The notes under the pieces were generated by a model. That model did no database searches, had not been told where the DNA came from, and was given only the letters and a program-made list of their open reading frames with translations. A stretch of DNA of 64,000 nucleotides, from positions 124,001-188,000 of the forward strand of contig JASBTD010000063.1 in NCBI GenBank assembly GCA_030148605.1, given 5' to 3'. Position numbers and translations under genes: made by a program. Of this stretch, positions 20,606 through 31,558 are shown one piece after another. The stretch's first letter is position 1. Each line of letters opens with the position of its first letter. Source of the stretch: Erythrobacter sp. GTDB taxonomy: Bacteria > Pseudomonadota > Alphaproteobacteria > Sphingomonadales > Sphingomonadaceae.

Positions 20606-22306
20606 ATGAGTATCAATATCGGACCAGCTTCCAGCGACGATCTGCGCCCCCGCATTACCGTGGTCGGTATCGGCGGCGCGGGCGGCAATGCGATCGCCAA
20701 TATGATCGATGCTGAAATCGAAGGGGTCGATTTCATTGTTGCCAACACCGATGCGCAGGCGCTGTCGATGTCCGCGGCGGCGACCAAGATCCAGCTTGGC
20801 CCGGAAATTACCGGCGGTCTTGGTGCGGGTGCCCGGCCCGAAGTTGGCAAGGCTGCAGCCGAGGAAACAGTCCAGGAAATTGAAGACGCGCTGGAAGGCG
20901 TCAACATGGTCTTCATTGCGGCTGGTATGGGCGGCGGCACCGGCACGGGCGCTGCACCAGTGATTGCCGAGGCAGCGCGTCGCAAAGGCGTGTTGACAGT
21001 TGGTGTAGTGACCAAGCCGTTCCTGTTTGAAGGCACCCGTCGCATGCGTGCGGCGGAATCGGGGATCGACGAACTGCAAAAGCACGTCGATACTCTGATC
21101 GTCATTCCCAACCAGAACCTGTTCCTGATCGCCAAGGCTGAGACGACCTTCAAGGAAGCCTTCATGCTGGCTGACGAAGTGCTGCAGCAGGGCGTGCGTT
21201 CGATCACGGACCTGATGGTGATGCCGGGCCTGATCAACCTCGACTTTGCCGACGTGCGCTCTGTCATGAGCGAAATGGGCAAGGCCATGATGGGCACAGG
21301 CGAAGGCGAAGGCGAGAGCCGGGCGCTGGAAGCGGCCGAACGCGCGATCGCCAATCCGCTGCTCGATGGCGTGAGCATGCAAGGCGCCAAAGGCGTGATT
21401 ATCTCCATCATCGGCGGCGAAGACATGAAGCTGCTCGAAGTCGATGAAGCTGCGAACCACATCCGCGAGCTGGTGGATGAAGACGCGAACATCATCTGGG
21501 GTTCGGCCTTCAATCCCGATCTCGAAGGGAAAATCCGTGTTTCGGTCGTAGCGACCGGAATTGACCAGCACGCCGTCCAGCGCGCGCCGGAAAGTTCGCC
21601 GGTATCGTTCTCCGCTGCCCGCCCGCCCAAGCGCCCGGTGCTGGAACTGCCCGAGGAAGAGCCAACGGCGGGAGCAGCGGAGGAAGCTCCGTTCGATCTG
21701 GGTATTGAATCTGCCAGCGAGCCAGAACCTGAATCCTCGATCGACGCCGAATATGAGGAAGAGGCGGCCGCAGAGCCGTTCGACCTAACCGGCATGCAAG
21801 TCGGCGAAGATATGGGCGAGACCGAAGAGGATGACGATGTTGATGATATCGTCGATCCGCTGGCCGGGCTGCGGAATGAGGAAAACGATCCTTATGCTGA
21901 CGTGACTGGCGATCCTGAGGAAGCTGAAGCTGGCGAAGATGATGCGCTGGAATTGACCTCTGAAGTCGATGCTCCATTAGCAGGGGAATCGTCGCCGATC
22001 GAGTCATCAGAGGCTGCACGCGAAGCGGAAGACACGCAATCCGGCGGTCGCAGGCGTTCCATCCTTGGCGGCGGCGGCGACGCTGGTGGTGATGGCGGTG
22101 CAGGCGGTGGGTCCGGAGGTGGCGGTGCAGGCGGTGGGGCTGCAGCGGGCGGCGCGGCTGGCGGAAGCACGTTGTTCGAACGCATGGCCAGCCTGTCACG
22201 CGGCGCTTCGACTTCGGACGATGAAGACGAAGATGATGATGAGGACGGCGATTCGGGCTCGTCTCTCAGCATTCCGCGCTTCCTCGGGCGTCAGAATAAC
22301 CAATAA
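20606..22306 (+). CDS. ftsZ: tubulin-like cell division GTPase FtsZ with long acidic/Gly-rich linker
   Basis: [30 protein letters not shown] (tubulin signature), C-terminal peptide [11 protein letters not shown]. Confidence 0.98.
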   Translation: MSINIGPASSDDLRPRITVVGIGGAGGNAIANMIDAEIEGVDFIVANTDAQALSMSAAATKIQLGPEITGGLGAGARPEVGKAAAEETVQEIEDALEGVNMVFIAAGMGGGTGTGAAPVIAEAARRKGVLTVGVVTKPFLFEGTRRMRAAESGIDELQKHVDTLIVIPNQNLFLIAKAETTFKEAFMLADEVLQQGVRSITDLMVMPGLINLDFADVRSVMSEMGKAMMGTGEGEGESRALEAAERAIANPLLDGVSMQGAKGVIISIIGGEDMKLLEVDEAANHIRELVDEDANIIWGSAFNPDLEGKIRVSVVATGIDQHAVQRAPESSPVSFSAARPPKRPVLELPEEEPTAGAAEEAPFDLGIESASEPEPESSIDAEYEEEAAAEPFDLTGMQVGEDMGETEEDDDVDDIVDPLAGLRNEENDPYADVTGDPEEAEAGEDDALELTSEVDAPLAGESSPIESSEAAREAEDTQSGGRRRSILGGGGDAGGDGGAGGGSGGGGAGGGAAAGGAAGGSTLFERMASLSRGASTSDDEDEDDDEDGDSGSSLSIPRFLGRQNNQ

Positions 22307-22392
22307 CGGGGGCGCTCTGGCGCTCCGTTGCTTGGCGGTTCATTTAAGGCTGGCTAACGGGTTTGTGTGACCCTTAGCCTGCCGGCCCTGAT

Positions 22393-23763
22393 ATGATCCG
22401 ATTGCACCATTATTCCAGATTGAGCATCTGCGCGCTTTTTACAGGTGTGTTGCTGCCTGTCTCCGTGCTCGCGCAAAACAGCACCAGCGCAACGTCACGC
22501 GAAATTGTGCAGCAAACTCCCTCGGCGGAAGTGGAGCAGTTGCGTGCCGCGCTCCAGCGTCTGGCGCGTGAACCGCGCAGTGTTGGCGCGCTGGTCGATG
22601 CTGGCGATGCTTCTCTGGGGGTGGGTGACCTTGATGCCGCGATGGGCTTTTTCGGGCGTGCACTGGAACTGGAACCAGCCAATGCGCAGGCCAAGCTGGG
22701 CATGGCATCCGTCAATCTGCGCGCGCGTCGACCGCTAGAGGCCTTGCGCATGTTTGCCGAGGCAGAGCGGGCCGGTGCCTCGATTGATGCGATTCTGGGC
22801 GACTTTGCTCTGGCGCAAGACCTCGTTGGCAACAATCAGCTGGCGCAGGAAAGCTATCGCGCAGCGCTGGCACGCGATCCGGATGATGAACTTTCGCGTC
22901 GGCTCGCGATCAGCCTGGCGATCAGCGGAGACCGTGCCGGGTTCGAAGCGGCTTTGCTCCCGCTTTTGCAGCGACAGGACTTGGCGGCGTATCGCACGCG
23001 CGCTTTCGGCCTGGCGATTCTGGGCGACACTGACCAGGCTACATCGCTCGCCAACAGCTTGATGCCGGCAGACCTTGCGAGCCGGATGACCCCTTATCTT
23101 GCGTTCATGCCGCGACTGACAAAGTCACAACAGGCCGCGGCGGCCAACCTCGGCATATTCCCGCGCGCCGCCGAGATTGGCCGTGATGATCCGCGTATCG
23201 CGCGTTTCGCCAGCACTGGGGAGCTTCCGCCGGTTGTGAATGCCGACAAGCGACTCGAACCGCGGGGCACTCCGTTGGGACAGCGCGACAATTCACGGCC
23301 TGCACAGCCAACGCCGCAGCAGACCAGCCGATTGGCCGAAATCAGCCGGGCGCAGGAGCAAGCTACGCCAAGCCTGCTCGATGCGTTCAGCGAGCTGGCT
23401 GACCCTGTGGCTGCGGCAGAAGCGCGGGATGGTGCGGTAGACATCACACAGATCGAAATTCCGCGCGAAGCAAGGGAGCCTGATCCGCCGCAACACCCCG
23501 CGCGGCACTGGGTGCAAATGGCGACCGGGCGTGATCGCAGCGCGCTGCTCTTTGACTGGCGACGGATGGTGCGTCGCGCTCCGGAATTGCTGGGCGATCG
23601 CAGTGCCTATGTCACCCGATGGGGGCAGGCGAGCCGATTGCTTACAGGTCCCTTTGACTCGCGTGACGATGCGCGGGAACTCGTCCGTTCGCTGCGTGCG
23701 CAAGGGTTCGATAGCTTCACTTACTCAAGCCCGGAAGGTGAAGAAATAGAGGAATTACAGTAG
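22393..23763 (+). CDS. TPR repeat and SPOR domain-containing protein
   Basis: Signal peptide, TPR-like repeats (ALELEPANAQAKLGMASVNLRA), C-terminal SPOR-like segment (WVQMATGRDRSALLFDWRRM...DARELVRSLRAQGFDSFTY). Confidence 0.7.
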   Translation: MIRLHHYSRLSICALFTGVLLPVSVLAQNSTSATSREIVQQTPSAEVEQLRAALQRLAREPRSVGALVDAGDASLGVGDLDAAMGFFGRALELEPANAQAKLGMASVNLRARRPLEALRMFAEAERAGASIDAILGDFALAQDLVGNNQLAQESYRAALARDPDDELSRRLAISLAISGDRAGFEAALLPLLQRQDLAAYRTRAFGLAILGDTDQATSLANSLMPADLASRMTPYLAFMPRLTKSQQAAAANLGIFPRAAEIGRDDPRIARFASTGELPPVVNADKRLEPRGTPLGQRDNSRPAQPTPQQTSRLAEISRAQEQATPSLLDAFSELADPVAAAEARDGAVDITQIEIPREAREPDPPQHPARHWVQMATGRDRSALLFDWRRMVRRAPELLGDRSAYVTRWGQASRLLTGPFDSRDDARELVRSLRAQGFDSFTYSSPEGEEIEELQ

Positions 23764-23905
23764 TTTAGATTCTGTCACCGGCATTCTTTGCACAGGCTTT
23801 GAACAAGCCAGTGCGGTTCTCCCCAAGCGCGCGCCTTGCCACCATTGCCTTTGCCCACCTGTCCAAGGCAATCAGCGCATCAATGACAAAACAGGTTGCC
23901 CCCTC

Positions 23906-24412
23906 ATGAGACCCCGCGAAGTCGAATATACCGCGTCGGATGATGCCGCTCCGGTTGAAATGCTCGCTGCCTTGTTCGAAGCGCGCGGCTGGCTGTTCGA
24001 AATTACCGCTGATGACGAGATGACCGGCGAAGTGCAGGGCAGCTGGGCGAAATACAAGATCAAGGCGATCTGGCGCGGCGAAGACAATGTCCTGCAATTG
24101 CTGTGCTTGCCTGATATCCGCGTTTCAGATGACAAGCGCCGCCAGGCCTATGAACTGCTTGCTCTGGTAAACGAGCAGATGTGGCTCGGGCATTTCGATA
24201 TCTGGTCGAACGGCAGCGTGTTGCTCTATCGTCATGGTGCATTGCTGGGTGACGAAGGCTTGCTCAGCCTCGATCAGGCGCAAGCACTCGTCGAAACCGC
24301 GATCGACGAATGCGACCGCTTCTATCCCGCGTTCCAATTCGTGTTGTGGGGCGACAAGAGCCCGCGCCGCGCATTGGAAAGCGCGCTTGTCGATGCGGCG
24401 GGGGAAGCTTAA
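23906..24412 (+). CDS. YbjN domain-containing protein
   Basis: 168 aa, YbjN-like fold features (W-L-F-EITADDEMTGEVQGSWAKYKIKAIWRGEDNVLQLLCLPDIRV). Confidence 0.75.
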   Translation: MRPREVEYTASDDAAPVEMLAALFEARGWLFEITADDEMTGEVQGSWAKYKIKAIWRGEDNVLQLLCLPDIRVSDDKRRQAYELLALVNEQMWLGHFDIWSNGSVLLYRHGALLGDEGLLSLDQAQALVETAIDECDRFYPAFQFVLWGDKSPRRALESALVDAAGEA

Positions 24413-24446
24413 GCGCTCTTGCACCTGCGGTTGCGAGAAAGAGCAA

Positions 24447-25259
24447 ATGGCTGAGATCAACAAGCTCCTGATTATTGGTTGCGGCAATATGGGCGGCGCC
24501 ATGCTGGCTGGCTGGCTTGCGGCTGGTGTTGATCCGGCGCGCCTTGCTGTGCTCGATCCGGCGCTGGAGAGTGTGCCAGAAGGCGTTGCGCTCTATCGCC
24601 AGGCACCGGAACAGAGCGATCACGACGCAGTGATGTTGGGGTTCAAGCCGCAACAGCTTGGTGCGCTTGGCCCTGGCCTGCAGATGCTGACAGGCGATCG
24701 GGTGACAGTCTATTCGCTGCTCGCAGGAATCGAGCTGGCGACTTTGCAGCACGCCTTTCCGGATGCGGCTGCGCATGTCAGGGTAATGCCCAATCTGGCC
24801 GCGCGGATCGGCAAGTCACCGGTGATTCTGGCGCAGGCGGGGCTGGATGAAGCTGGCCGCGAGGCCGCGCTGGCGTTTTTCGACCATTTGGGCACCGCAT
24901 TGTGGCTGGAAGACGAAGCACAGTTCAATCTGGTAACGGCACTGGCTGGCTCAGGGCCAGGCTTCGTGTATCGCTTTATCGACGCGCTTTCCGGAGCTGC
25001 GCAAGAGCTGGGTCTGGGGCAGGAAATGGCCGACCAATTGGCGTTGGCGACGGTTGAAGGGGCAAGCATTCTGGCCGCCGGTTCAGACATATCACCCGCT
25101 GAATTGGCGGATCGGGTGGCCAGTCCGGGCGGGATGACACGCGAAGGGCTTGATATGCTTGATCAAGATAACGCGTTGAAATCCCTGTTGGTTCAGACGC
25201 TCAAGGCCACTGCGGATAAAGGCGCCGAACTGGCTGGAGCGGCGCGAAAACAGCCTTAA
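24447..25259 (+). CDS. proC: pyrroline-5-carboxylate reductase
   Basis: IIGCGNMGGAMLAGWL, VMPNLAARIGKS, ALAGSGPGFVYRFIDAL, ASPGGMTREGL. Confidence 0.93.
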   Translation: MAEINKLLIIGCGNMGGAMLAGWLAAGVDPARLAVLDPALESVPEGVALYRQAPEQSDHDAVMLGFKPQQLGALGPGLQMLTGDRVTVYSLLAGIELATLQHAFPDAAAHVRVMPNLAARIGKSPVILAQAGLDEAGREAALAFFDHLGTALWLEDEAQFNLVTALAGSGPGFVYRFIDALSGAAQELGLGQEMADQLALATVEGASILAAGSDISPAELADRVASPGGMTREGLDMLDQDNALKSLLVQTLKATADKGAELAGAARKQP

Positions 25260-25370
25260 TCAGTTGCACGCTTTGCAATCCGGTTTTGCTTGAAAATCGC
25301 TCTCAATAACCCGATATTTACATGCGATGGCGCTGAATCTGCGCCCGCTTATATTGGAGTAGAACCTACA

Positions 25371-26108
25371 ATGGCTGATTGGAACGAAACCCAGCGTGTG
25401 CAGCAGGAGCAGAACTTCGCTGGCGCTTCGGTGCCGCGCTCGACCACTGTTTTCGATGCAGGCCTGCGCAAGCACATGCTTTCGATCTACAATTACATGA
25501 CCTCGGGCATCCTGCTCACGGGTATCGTCGCATTGCTGACCGCGCAATCTGGGCTGGTTTACAGCCTGCTGAGCGGTCCGATGTTCTGGCTGATCGCGCT
25601 TTCGCCTTTGGCGATCGTGTTTGCAATGAGCTTTGGCGCAAACCGTTTCAGCAAGGGCACGCTGCAGATCATGTTCTGGGGCTTTGCCACGCTGATGGGC
25701 CTGTCAATGTCGTCGATCTTCCTGGTATTTACCGGTGGTTCGATCGCCGCGACATTCTTCGCAACCTCAGCGGCTTTCGCCGGGTTGAGCCTGTTCGGCT
25801 ATACCACGAAGAAAGACCTGTCGGGCATGGGCAGCTTCCTGATCATGGGTGTGGTCGGCCTGATCGTCGCCATGCTGCTCAATCTGTGGCTGCAGTCGCC
25901 GGCGCTGATGTGGGCAGTAAGCTTCCTCGGCGTGCTGATCTTTGCCGGTCTAACCGCTTATGACACGCAGCGTTTGAAGCGCGAGTATATGCACCTGCGC
26001 GGCACCGAGTTTGCCGGCAAGGCAGTGATCCTCGGTGCTCTGAGCTTGTATCTGGACTTCATCAACATGTTCCAGTTCCTGCTGCAGTTCATGGGCTCAC
26101 GCGAATAG
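25371..26108 (+). CDS. Bax inhibitor-1/YccA family membrane protein
   Basis: ADWNETQRVQQEQ...LRKHMLSIYNYMTSGI; seven-TM pattern; LTAYDTQRLK; LYLDFINMFQFLLQFMG. Confidence 0.92.
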   Translation: MADWNETQRVQQEQNFAGASVPRSTTVFDAGLRKHMLSIYNYMTSGILLTGIVALLTAQSGLVYSLLSGPMFWLIALSPLAIVFAMSFGANRFSKGTLQIMFWGFATLMGLSMSSIFLVFTGGSIAATFFATSAAFAGLSLFGYTTKKDLSGMGSFLIMGVVGLIVAMLLNLWLQSPALMWAVSFLGVLIFAGLTAYDTQRLKREYMHLRGTEFAGKAVILGALSLYLDFINMFQFLLQFMGSRE

Positions 26109-26147
26109 GTGCACATCGCCTAGTCGCAGAAACGACTCTGTTCACCG

Positions 26148-26186
26148 ATGCCCGGGCCGCGAAATGTGGCTCGGGCATTTTCTTTA
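26148..26186 (+). terminator. Rho-independent terminator downstream of the Bax inhibitor-1 gene
   Basis: ATGCCCGGGCC / GGCTCGGGCAT stem (one G-U) followed by TTTTCTTT. Confidence 0.75.
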
Positions 26187-26292
26187 TCTGGTTTAGAGTT
26201 TACTCCGCAAAATTAACCCTCGGGGTTCAGCCGGTGTTAGGGACGTACTGGCTAGCCATGGGAAGGGACCAAATGAAGAAGGCTGGGTAATC

Positions 26293-27012
26293 ATGGGTCG
26301 AGGAATTTCTGCAAAGTTGAAGATCGCGGCTGTCGCCGCAATGTCCGCCACATTGGCAGCTTGCGGAGCAAGCGCGCCGCCGCCACCACCGATCGTGGCT
26401 GCGCCCCCGCCACCGCCACCCAAGATCGTTATCCCGCCACGCCCGACGCCGCCCGCCGGTGCCTTTGCCACCATGGCAATCCCCCGCCTCACAGCTGAGG
26501 GTTATCGCCAAACGGTCAATACCGGGATCAGCGATCACCAGAAGCTGTGGAATGTGCGTTCGGGCCTCAATGTCGCAGCGCTCAACTGCCTGCGCCCCGA
26601 GCACGCCGGTCTGGTCGACAATTACAAGACTATCCTGAAACGGCATTCGCGCCAGTTGGCATCCACCAATCGCGCACTGGCCAGCGAATATCGCCAGAAG
26701 CATGGTCGTTCATTCCGCGACCATCAGGACGCCTATATGACGCGGGTCTACAACTATTTCGCGCTTCCGCCGGTGCTACCGGAGTTCTGCAATGTCGCGC
26801 TTGATGTGAGCCATGAGATTGCAGCGCTTCCCGCCGGCCAATTGGATTCCTATTCTCCGACTGCGCTCGCCAAGCTGGAGCAGGTGTTCGAGAATTTCTT
26901 CAGCGCCTATGAGAAATACCGGGTCGACCTGGCGGCCTGGGATGCGCGCTATGGAACACCGGGCGGATCGACGCTGGAGGCCAGCTACGGCCCGCAAGCC
27001 AGCAGCAACTGA
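26293..27012 (+). CDS. putative lipoprotein with polyproline linker, unknown function
   Basis: Lipobox-like LAACGAS, PPPPPIVAAPPPPPPKIVIPPRPTPP, then a conserved-looking alpha-helical domain. Confidence 0.65.
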   Translation: MGRGISAKLKIAAVAAMSATLAACGASAPPPPPIVAAPPPPPPKIVIPPRPTPPAGAFATMAIPRLTAEGYRQTVNTGISDHQKLWNVRSGLNVAALNCLRPEHAGLVDNYKTILKRHSRQLASTNRALASEYRQKHGRSFRDHQDAYMTRVYNYFALPPVLPEFCNVALDVSHEIAALPAGQLDSYSPTALAKLEQVFENFFSAYEKYRVDLAAWDARYGTPGGSTLEASYGPQASSN

Positions 27013-27033
27013 TCTTTCCCTATTCCTGCCAGA

Positions 27034-27066
27034 GGGGCGCGGCGCAATCTTGCGCGGCGCCCTTTT
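27034..27066 (+). terminator. Likely Rho-independent terminator
   Basis: GGCGC-G-GCGCAA TC TTGCGC-G-GCGCC followed by TTTT. Confidence 0.65.
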
Positions 27067-27084
27067 GCTATCTAGAGCCCATCC

Positions 27085-27240
27085 AGCGCATCGGTAACGG
27101 GAATGCGGTGCGAGTGAGCGATCACTCAATTCCGCGGCTGTCCCTGCAACTGTAAGCGGCGAGCGACTGGTTCGACATACCACTGGAGCAATCCGGGAAG
27201 GTGAGCCAGCCGCCCAGACCCGCAAGCCAGGAGACCGACC
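27085..27240 (+). ncRNA. Cobalamin (B12) riboswitch
   Basis: GGTAACGGGAATGCGGTGCGAG, CTGTCCCTGCAACTGTAAGCGGCGAGC and the B12-box AAGCCAGGAGACCG, upstream of a TonB-dependent receptor. Confidence 0.93.
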
Positions 27241-27369
27241 GGAGCGCGTCGCTCTTTGCCTGGCTCAGGGATTGGCCCGGCGCGGAAAAGCTTTCGTTTT
27301 GAGCGACATCTGTGGGCTTTGTGAGATGCTCTCGCAAGGCCCGTCGCTTCGGAACGGGAGTATCGATTG

Positions 27370-29319
27370 ATGAATTCACGAAGTTTGTTGTGCGGCGTGG
27401 CTTTGGCTGCGCTGGCGTGGGGCGCGCCGGTTTTGGCGCAGGATGCTGGTGCTCGGCAGGATGCGCCGGACAGGATCGAGATCGCTGACTACAAACGCAC
27501 CGATATCCTGGTGAGTGGCAGCCGCTCGGACAATGATCCCTATCCAGAGGAATACACCGGATCTGTCACGATCCTTGAGGCGGATCAGTTGTCCCGCCGC
27601 CAGGTGCGTGACGTTGCAGACGTGTTGCGCGATGTGCCGGGCGTGGCGGTTGCAGGCATTCCGGGGCAGACCCAGCTGCGTGTGCGTGGCAGCGAAGCCA
27701 ATCATGTGCTGGTGCTGGTCGACGGGATCGAAGTCTCCGATCCCTTTGCCGGCGAGTTCGATGTCGGGACTCTGCAGGCCGAGATCGGCAGCCGGGTGGA
27801 GGTTTTGCGCGGGCCGCAATCCGCACTCTACGGGTCGGATGCGATCGGCGGCGTGGTTGCCTATGACAGCGGGCGTTTCGATGGCGCGTCTGCATGGTTT
27901 GAGGCGGGTTCCAACAGCACCTTCAATGGCTCGGCACGTGTGGGCAAGACCGGCCAGCGATGGAATGCCTCGCTGTCTGGCGTCATCGTCAGCACCAATG
28001 GCGAACCCAACGCCAGAGGGGGCTCGCGTGATATCGGGCGCGACAGCTACACGCTTTCAGGCAAGGTCAGTGTCGAACCATCATACGGATTCGAACTGCG
28101 TGCCTCCGCGCGCTTTGTGCAGACCGAAGGCGAGTTCAACGACAGCGATTTCGATACGACCAGTCCGACCTTCGGCTTCATCATCGATTCGCCGGGCACC
28201 ACCTTCGAAAATGAGGCGATTTATGCACTGGTCGGCGCGCGCGTCTCGACCATGGATGGCAAGTGGACGCACGACCTTTCCGGGCAGATTGCAGACATCG
28301 CGCGCGATACATTTGGTGCGTTTGGCCGCACTTCGGGCAGCGATGGCGATCGGCTCAAGGCGTCGTATGTCTCATCGCTCAGCTTTGGCGCCAACGGTAT
28401 CGATCAGGCATTGACCTTCGCCGCCGATTGGGAACGCGAGCGGTTTCGCAATGACGATCCGTTCGATTTCGCATTCACCGGGCGCCGCATAATCGAGAAT
28501 GTCGGGCTGTCAGGCGAATATCGCTTTGCCGGCGAGTGGTTCGATTTTTCCGCAGCAGTCCGGCATGACATCAATGATCGCTTCGCTGATGAAACGACTT
28601 TTCGCTTCGGCGCCGGTATCGATGCAAGCCATGATACGCGCCTGAGAGCTGCTTATGGCACCGGCATCAAGAATCCGGGATTTTTCGAGCTGTTCGGCTT
28701 TTTCGACGGGCGCTTTATCGGCAATGAGGAACTCACACCGGAAAGGTCCGAAAGCTGGGAAATCGGGATTGACCAGCGCTTGGCGGATGATGCCATCATG
28801 CTTTCCGCGACCTATTTTGACAGCCGCTTGAAGGACGAAATCTTCACGACCTTTCCTGCACCAGACTTTGTTGCGACGCCTGCCAACCGGGCCACGCTGT
28901 CAAAACAGCACGGAGTCGAAATAAGTGCAAAGGCGCAGCTGGGGCGGCATTTTACACTCGATGCGGCCTATGCCTGGCTCAATGCAGAGGAAGACGGGGT
29001 GGAGGAAGTCCGCCGCCCGGGCAATATCGCCTCGGCGGCGCTTAACTGGACCGCGCCGAACGATGCAGCCGCGATGACGCTGGTCTTGCGGCACAATGGC
29101 GCGACCGATGATGTTGCCTTCACCGATCCCAGCTTCATTCCGGTTACGGAACGTTTGGACAGCTACACTCTGGTCAATTTCAACGCGGAAGCTCGCATAT
29201 CGGAGCGTATTCGCCTGTTCGGCCGTGTCGAGAACCTGTTCGACGAAACATATGAGCAGGTTTTCAGCTTTGTTTCGCCGGGGCGCAGCTTCGCAGCGGG
29301 TTTGCGCGCCGATTTCTAA
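27370..29319 (+). CDS. TonB-dependent vitamin B12 receptor (BtuB-like)
   Basis: Plug domain (SVTILEADQLSRRQVRDVADVLRDVPGV), SRVEVLRGPQSALYGSDAIGG, C-terminal beta-strand ending in F (FAAGLRADF); follows a B12 riboswitch. Confidence 0.88.
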   Translation: MNSRSLLCGVALAALAWGAPVLAQDAGARQDAPDRIEIADYKRTDILVSGSRSDNDPYPEEYTGSVTILEADQLSRRQVRDVADVLRDVPGVAVAGIPGQTQLRVRGSEANHVLVLVDGIEVSDPFAGEFDVGTLQAEIGSRVEVLRGPQSALYGSDAIGGVVAYDSGRFDGASAWFEAGSNSTFNGSARVGKTGQRWNASLSGVIVSTNGEPNARGGSRDIGRDSYTLSGKVSVEPSYGFELRASARFVQTEGEFNDSDFDTTSPTFGFIIDSPGTTFENEAIYALVGARVSTMDGKWTHDLSGQIADIARDTFGAFGRTSGSDGDRLKASYVSSLSFGANGIDQALTFAADWERERFRNDDPFDFAFTGRRIIENVGLSGEYRFAGEWFDFSAAVRHDINDRFADETTFRFGAGIDASHDTRLRAAYGTGIKNPGFFELFGFFDGRFIGNEELTPERSESWEIGIDQRLADDAIMLSATYFDSRLKDEIFTTFPAPDFVATPANRATLSKQHGVEISAKAQLGRHFTLDAAYAWLNAEEDGVEEVRRPGNIASAALNWTAPNDAAAMTLVLRHNGATDDVAFTDPSFIPVTERLDSYTLVNFNAEARISERIRLFGRVENLFDETYEQVFSFVSPGRSFAAGLRADF

Positions 29320-29349
29320 AACACTCGCTTTTTTCGGGGAAATGCATAG

Positions 29350-30429
<1,080 letters not shown>

Positions 30430-30433
30430 TGCG

Positions 30434-31558
30434 ATGAGCTTCACTTCGATTTCCGAGCTTGCGTCATGTCGCCGCCTGGTCGTGAAGATCGGCAGCGCGC
30501 TGCTCGTCAAGAATGGAGAGGCCAACACGCATTGGCTCGAAACGCTCGCGCAAGACCTCGCCAAGCTGCGCGAACAAGGCATTGAAATCATTGTCGTAAG
30601 CTCAGGTGCGATTGCATTGGGCGCGGCGCGGCTGGGCCTTGCAGGGGGCGGGCGAAAGAGCCTGGCAGATGCGCAGGCGGCGGCCTCTGTCGGGCAGATT
30701 GCGCTGGCTGGCCTGTGGGCAGAAAAGCTAGCCGCGCATGGCATGACAGCGGCGCAGATGCTGCTGTCACTGAGCGATCTGGAAGACAGGCGGCGCTATC
30801 TCAATGCTTCGGCAACTCTGGCGCGCTTGCTGGAAGCTGGCGCTGTGCCGGTGATCAATGAGAATGACAGCGTCGCGACCGAAGAAATCCGTTTTGGCGA
30901 CAATGACCGGCTGGCCGCGCGGGCAGCGCAGGCAGCTGGTGCTGATGCTGTGCTGCTGCTGTCCGATGTCGACGGGCTTTATGATCGCGACCCGGCAGAG
31001 CGCGGCGCCAGCCTGATCGAGCGGGTCGAAGGGATCACGCCGGAAATATTGGCGATGGCGGGCGAAGGATCGTCATCGGGCATGGGCTCTGGCGGGATGA
31101 CCTCCAAATTGCAGGCCGCGCAGATCGCAGAACGCGCCGGGATCACGCTTGCGATCATCAACGGCAAGCAGGAATCGCCCATCACCCATGCAGTGGCGAG
31201 CAATCGCGGCACGATTTTCTCTCCGCAACGAAGCGACGGCGCGCGCAAGGCGTGGCTGGGCGGCCGGATTGTGTCTTCGGGCAGGCTGACAGTCGACGAA
31301 GGATGCGCCAAGGCAATGATCGAAGGCGGAGCCAGCGTGCTCGCCGTTGGGGTCACTGCGGTCGATGGCAATTTCCAGCGCGGCGACCTGGTCGAGATTT
31401 GCGGGCCGGATGGCGCTCCGCTGGCCAAGGGCCTGTCTGAATATGATGCGGTCAGCTGTCGCCGGATTGCGGGCCTGCGCGAAGATCACCAGGCCAAGAT
31501 CCTGGGCTATGCGCCGCGCGCGGCGGTGGTGCACCGCGATCACATGGTGATGCTGTGA
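30434..31558 (+). CDS. proB: glutamate 5-kinase
   Basis: VVKIGSALLV, VSSGAIALGAARLG, NENDSVATEEIRFGDNDRLAA, C-terminal PUA-like domain. Confidence 0.95.
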   Translation: MSFTSISELASCRRLVVKIGSALLVKNGEANTHWLETLAQDLAKLREQGIEIIVVSSGAIALGAARLGLAGGGRKSLADAQAAASVGQIALAGLWAEKLAAHGMTAAQMLLSLSDLEDRRRYLNASATLARLLEAGAVPVINENDSVATEEIRFGDNDRLAARAAQAAGADAVLLLSDVDGLYDRDPAERGASLIERVEGITPEILAMAGEGSSSGMGSGGMTSKLQAAQIAERAGITLAIINGKQESPITHAVASNRGTIFSPQRSDGARKAWLGGRIVSSGRLTVDEGCAKAMIEGGASVLAVGVTAVDGNFQRGDLVEICGPDGAPLAKGLSEYDAVSCRRIAGLREDHQAKILGYAPRAAVVHRDHMVML

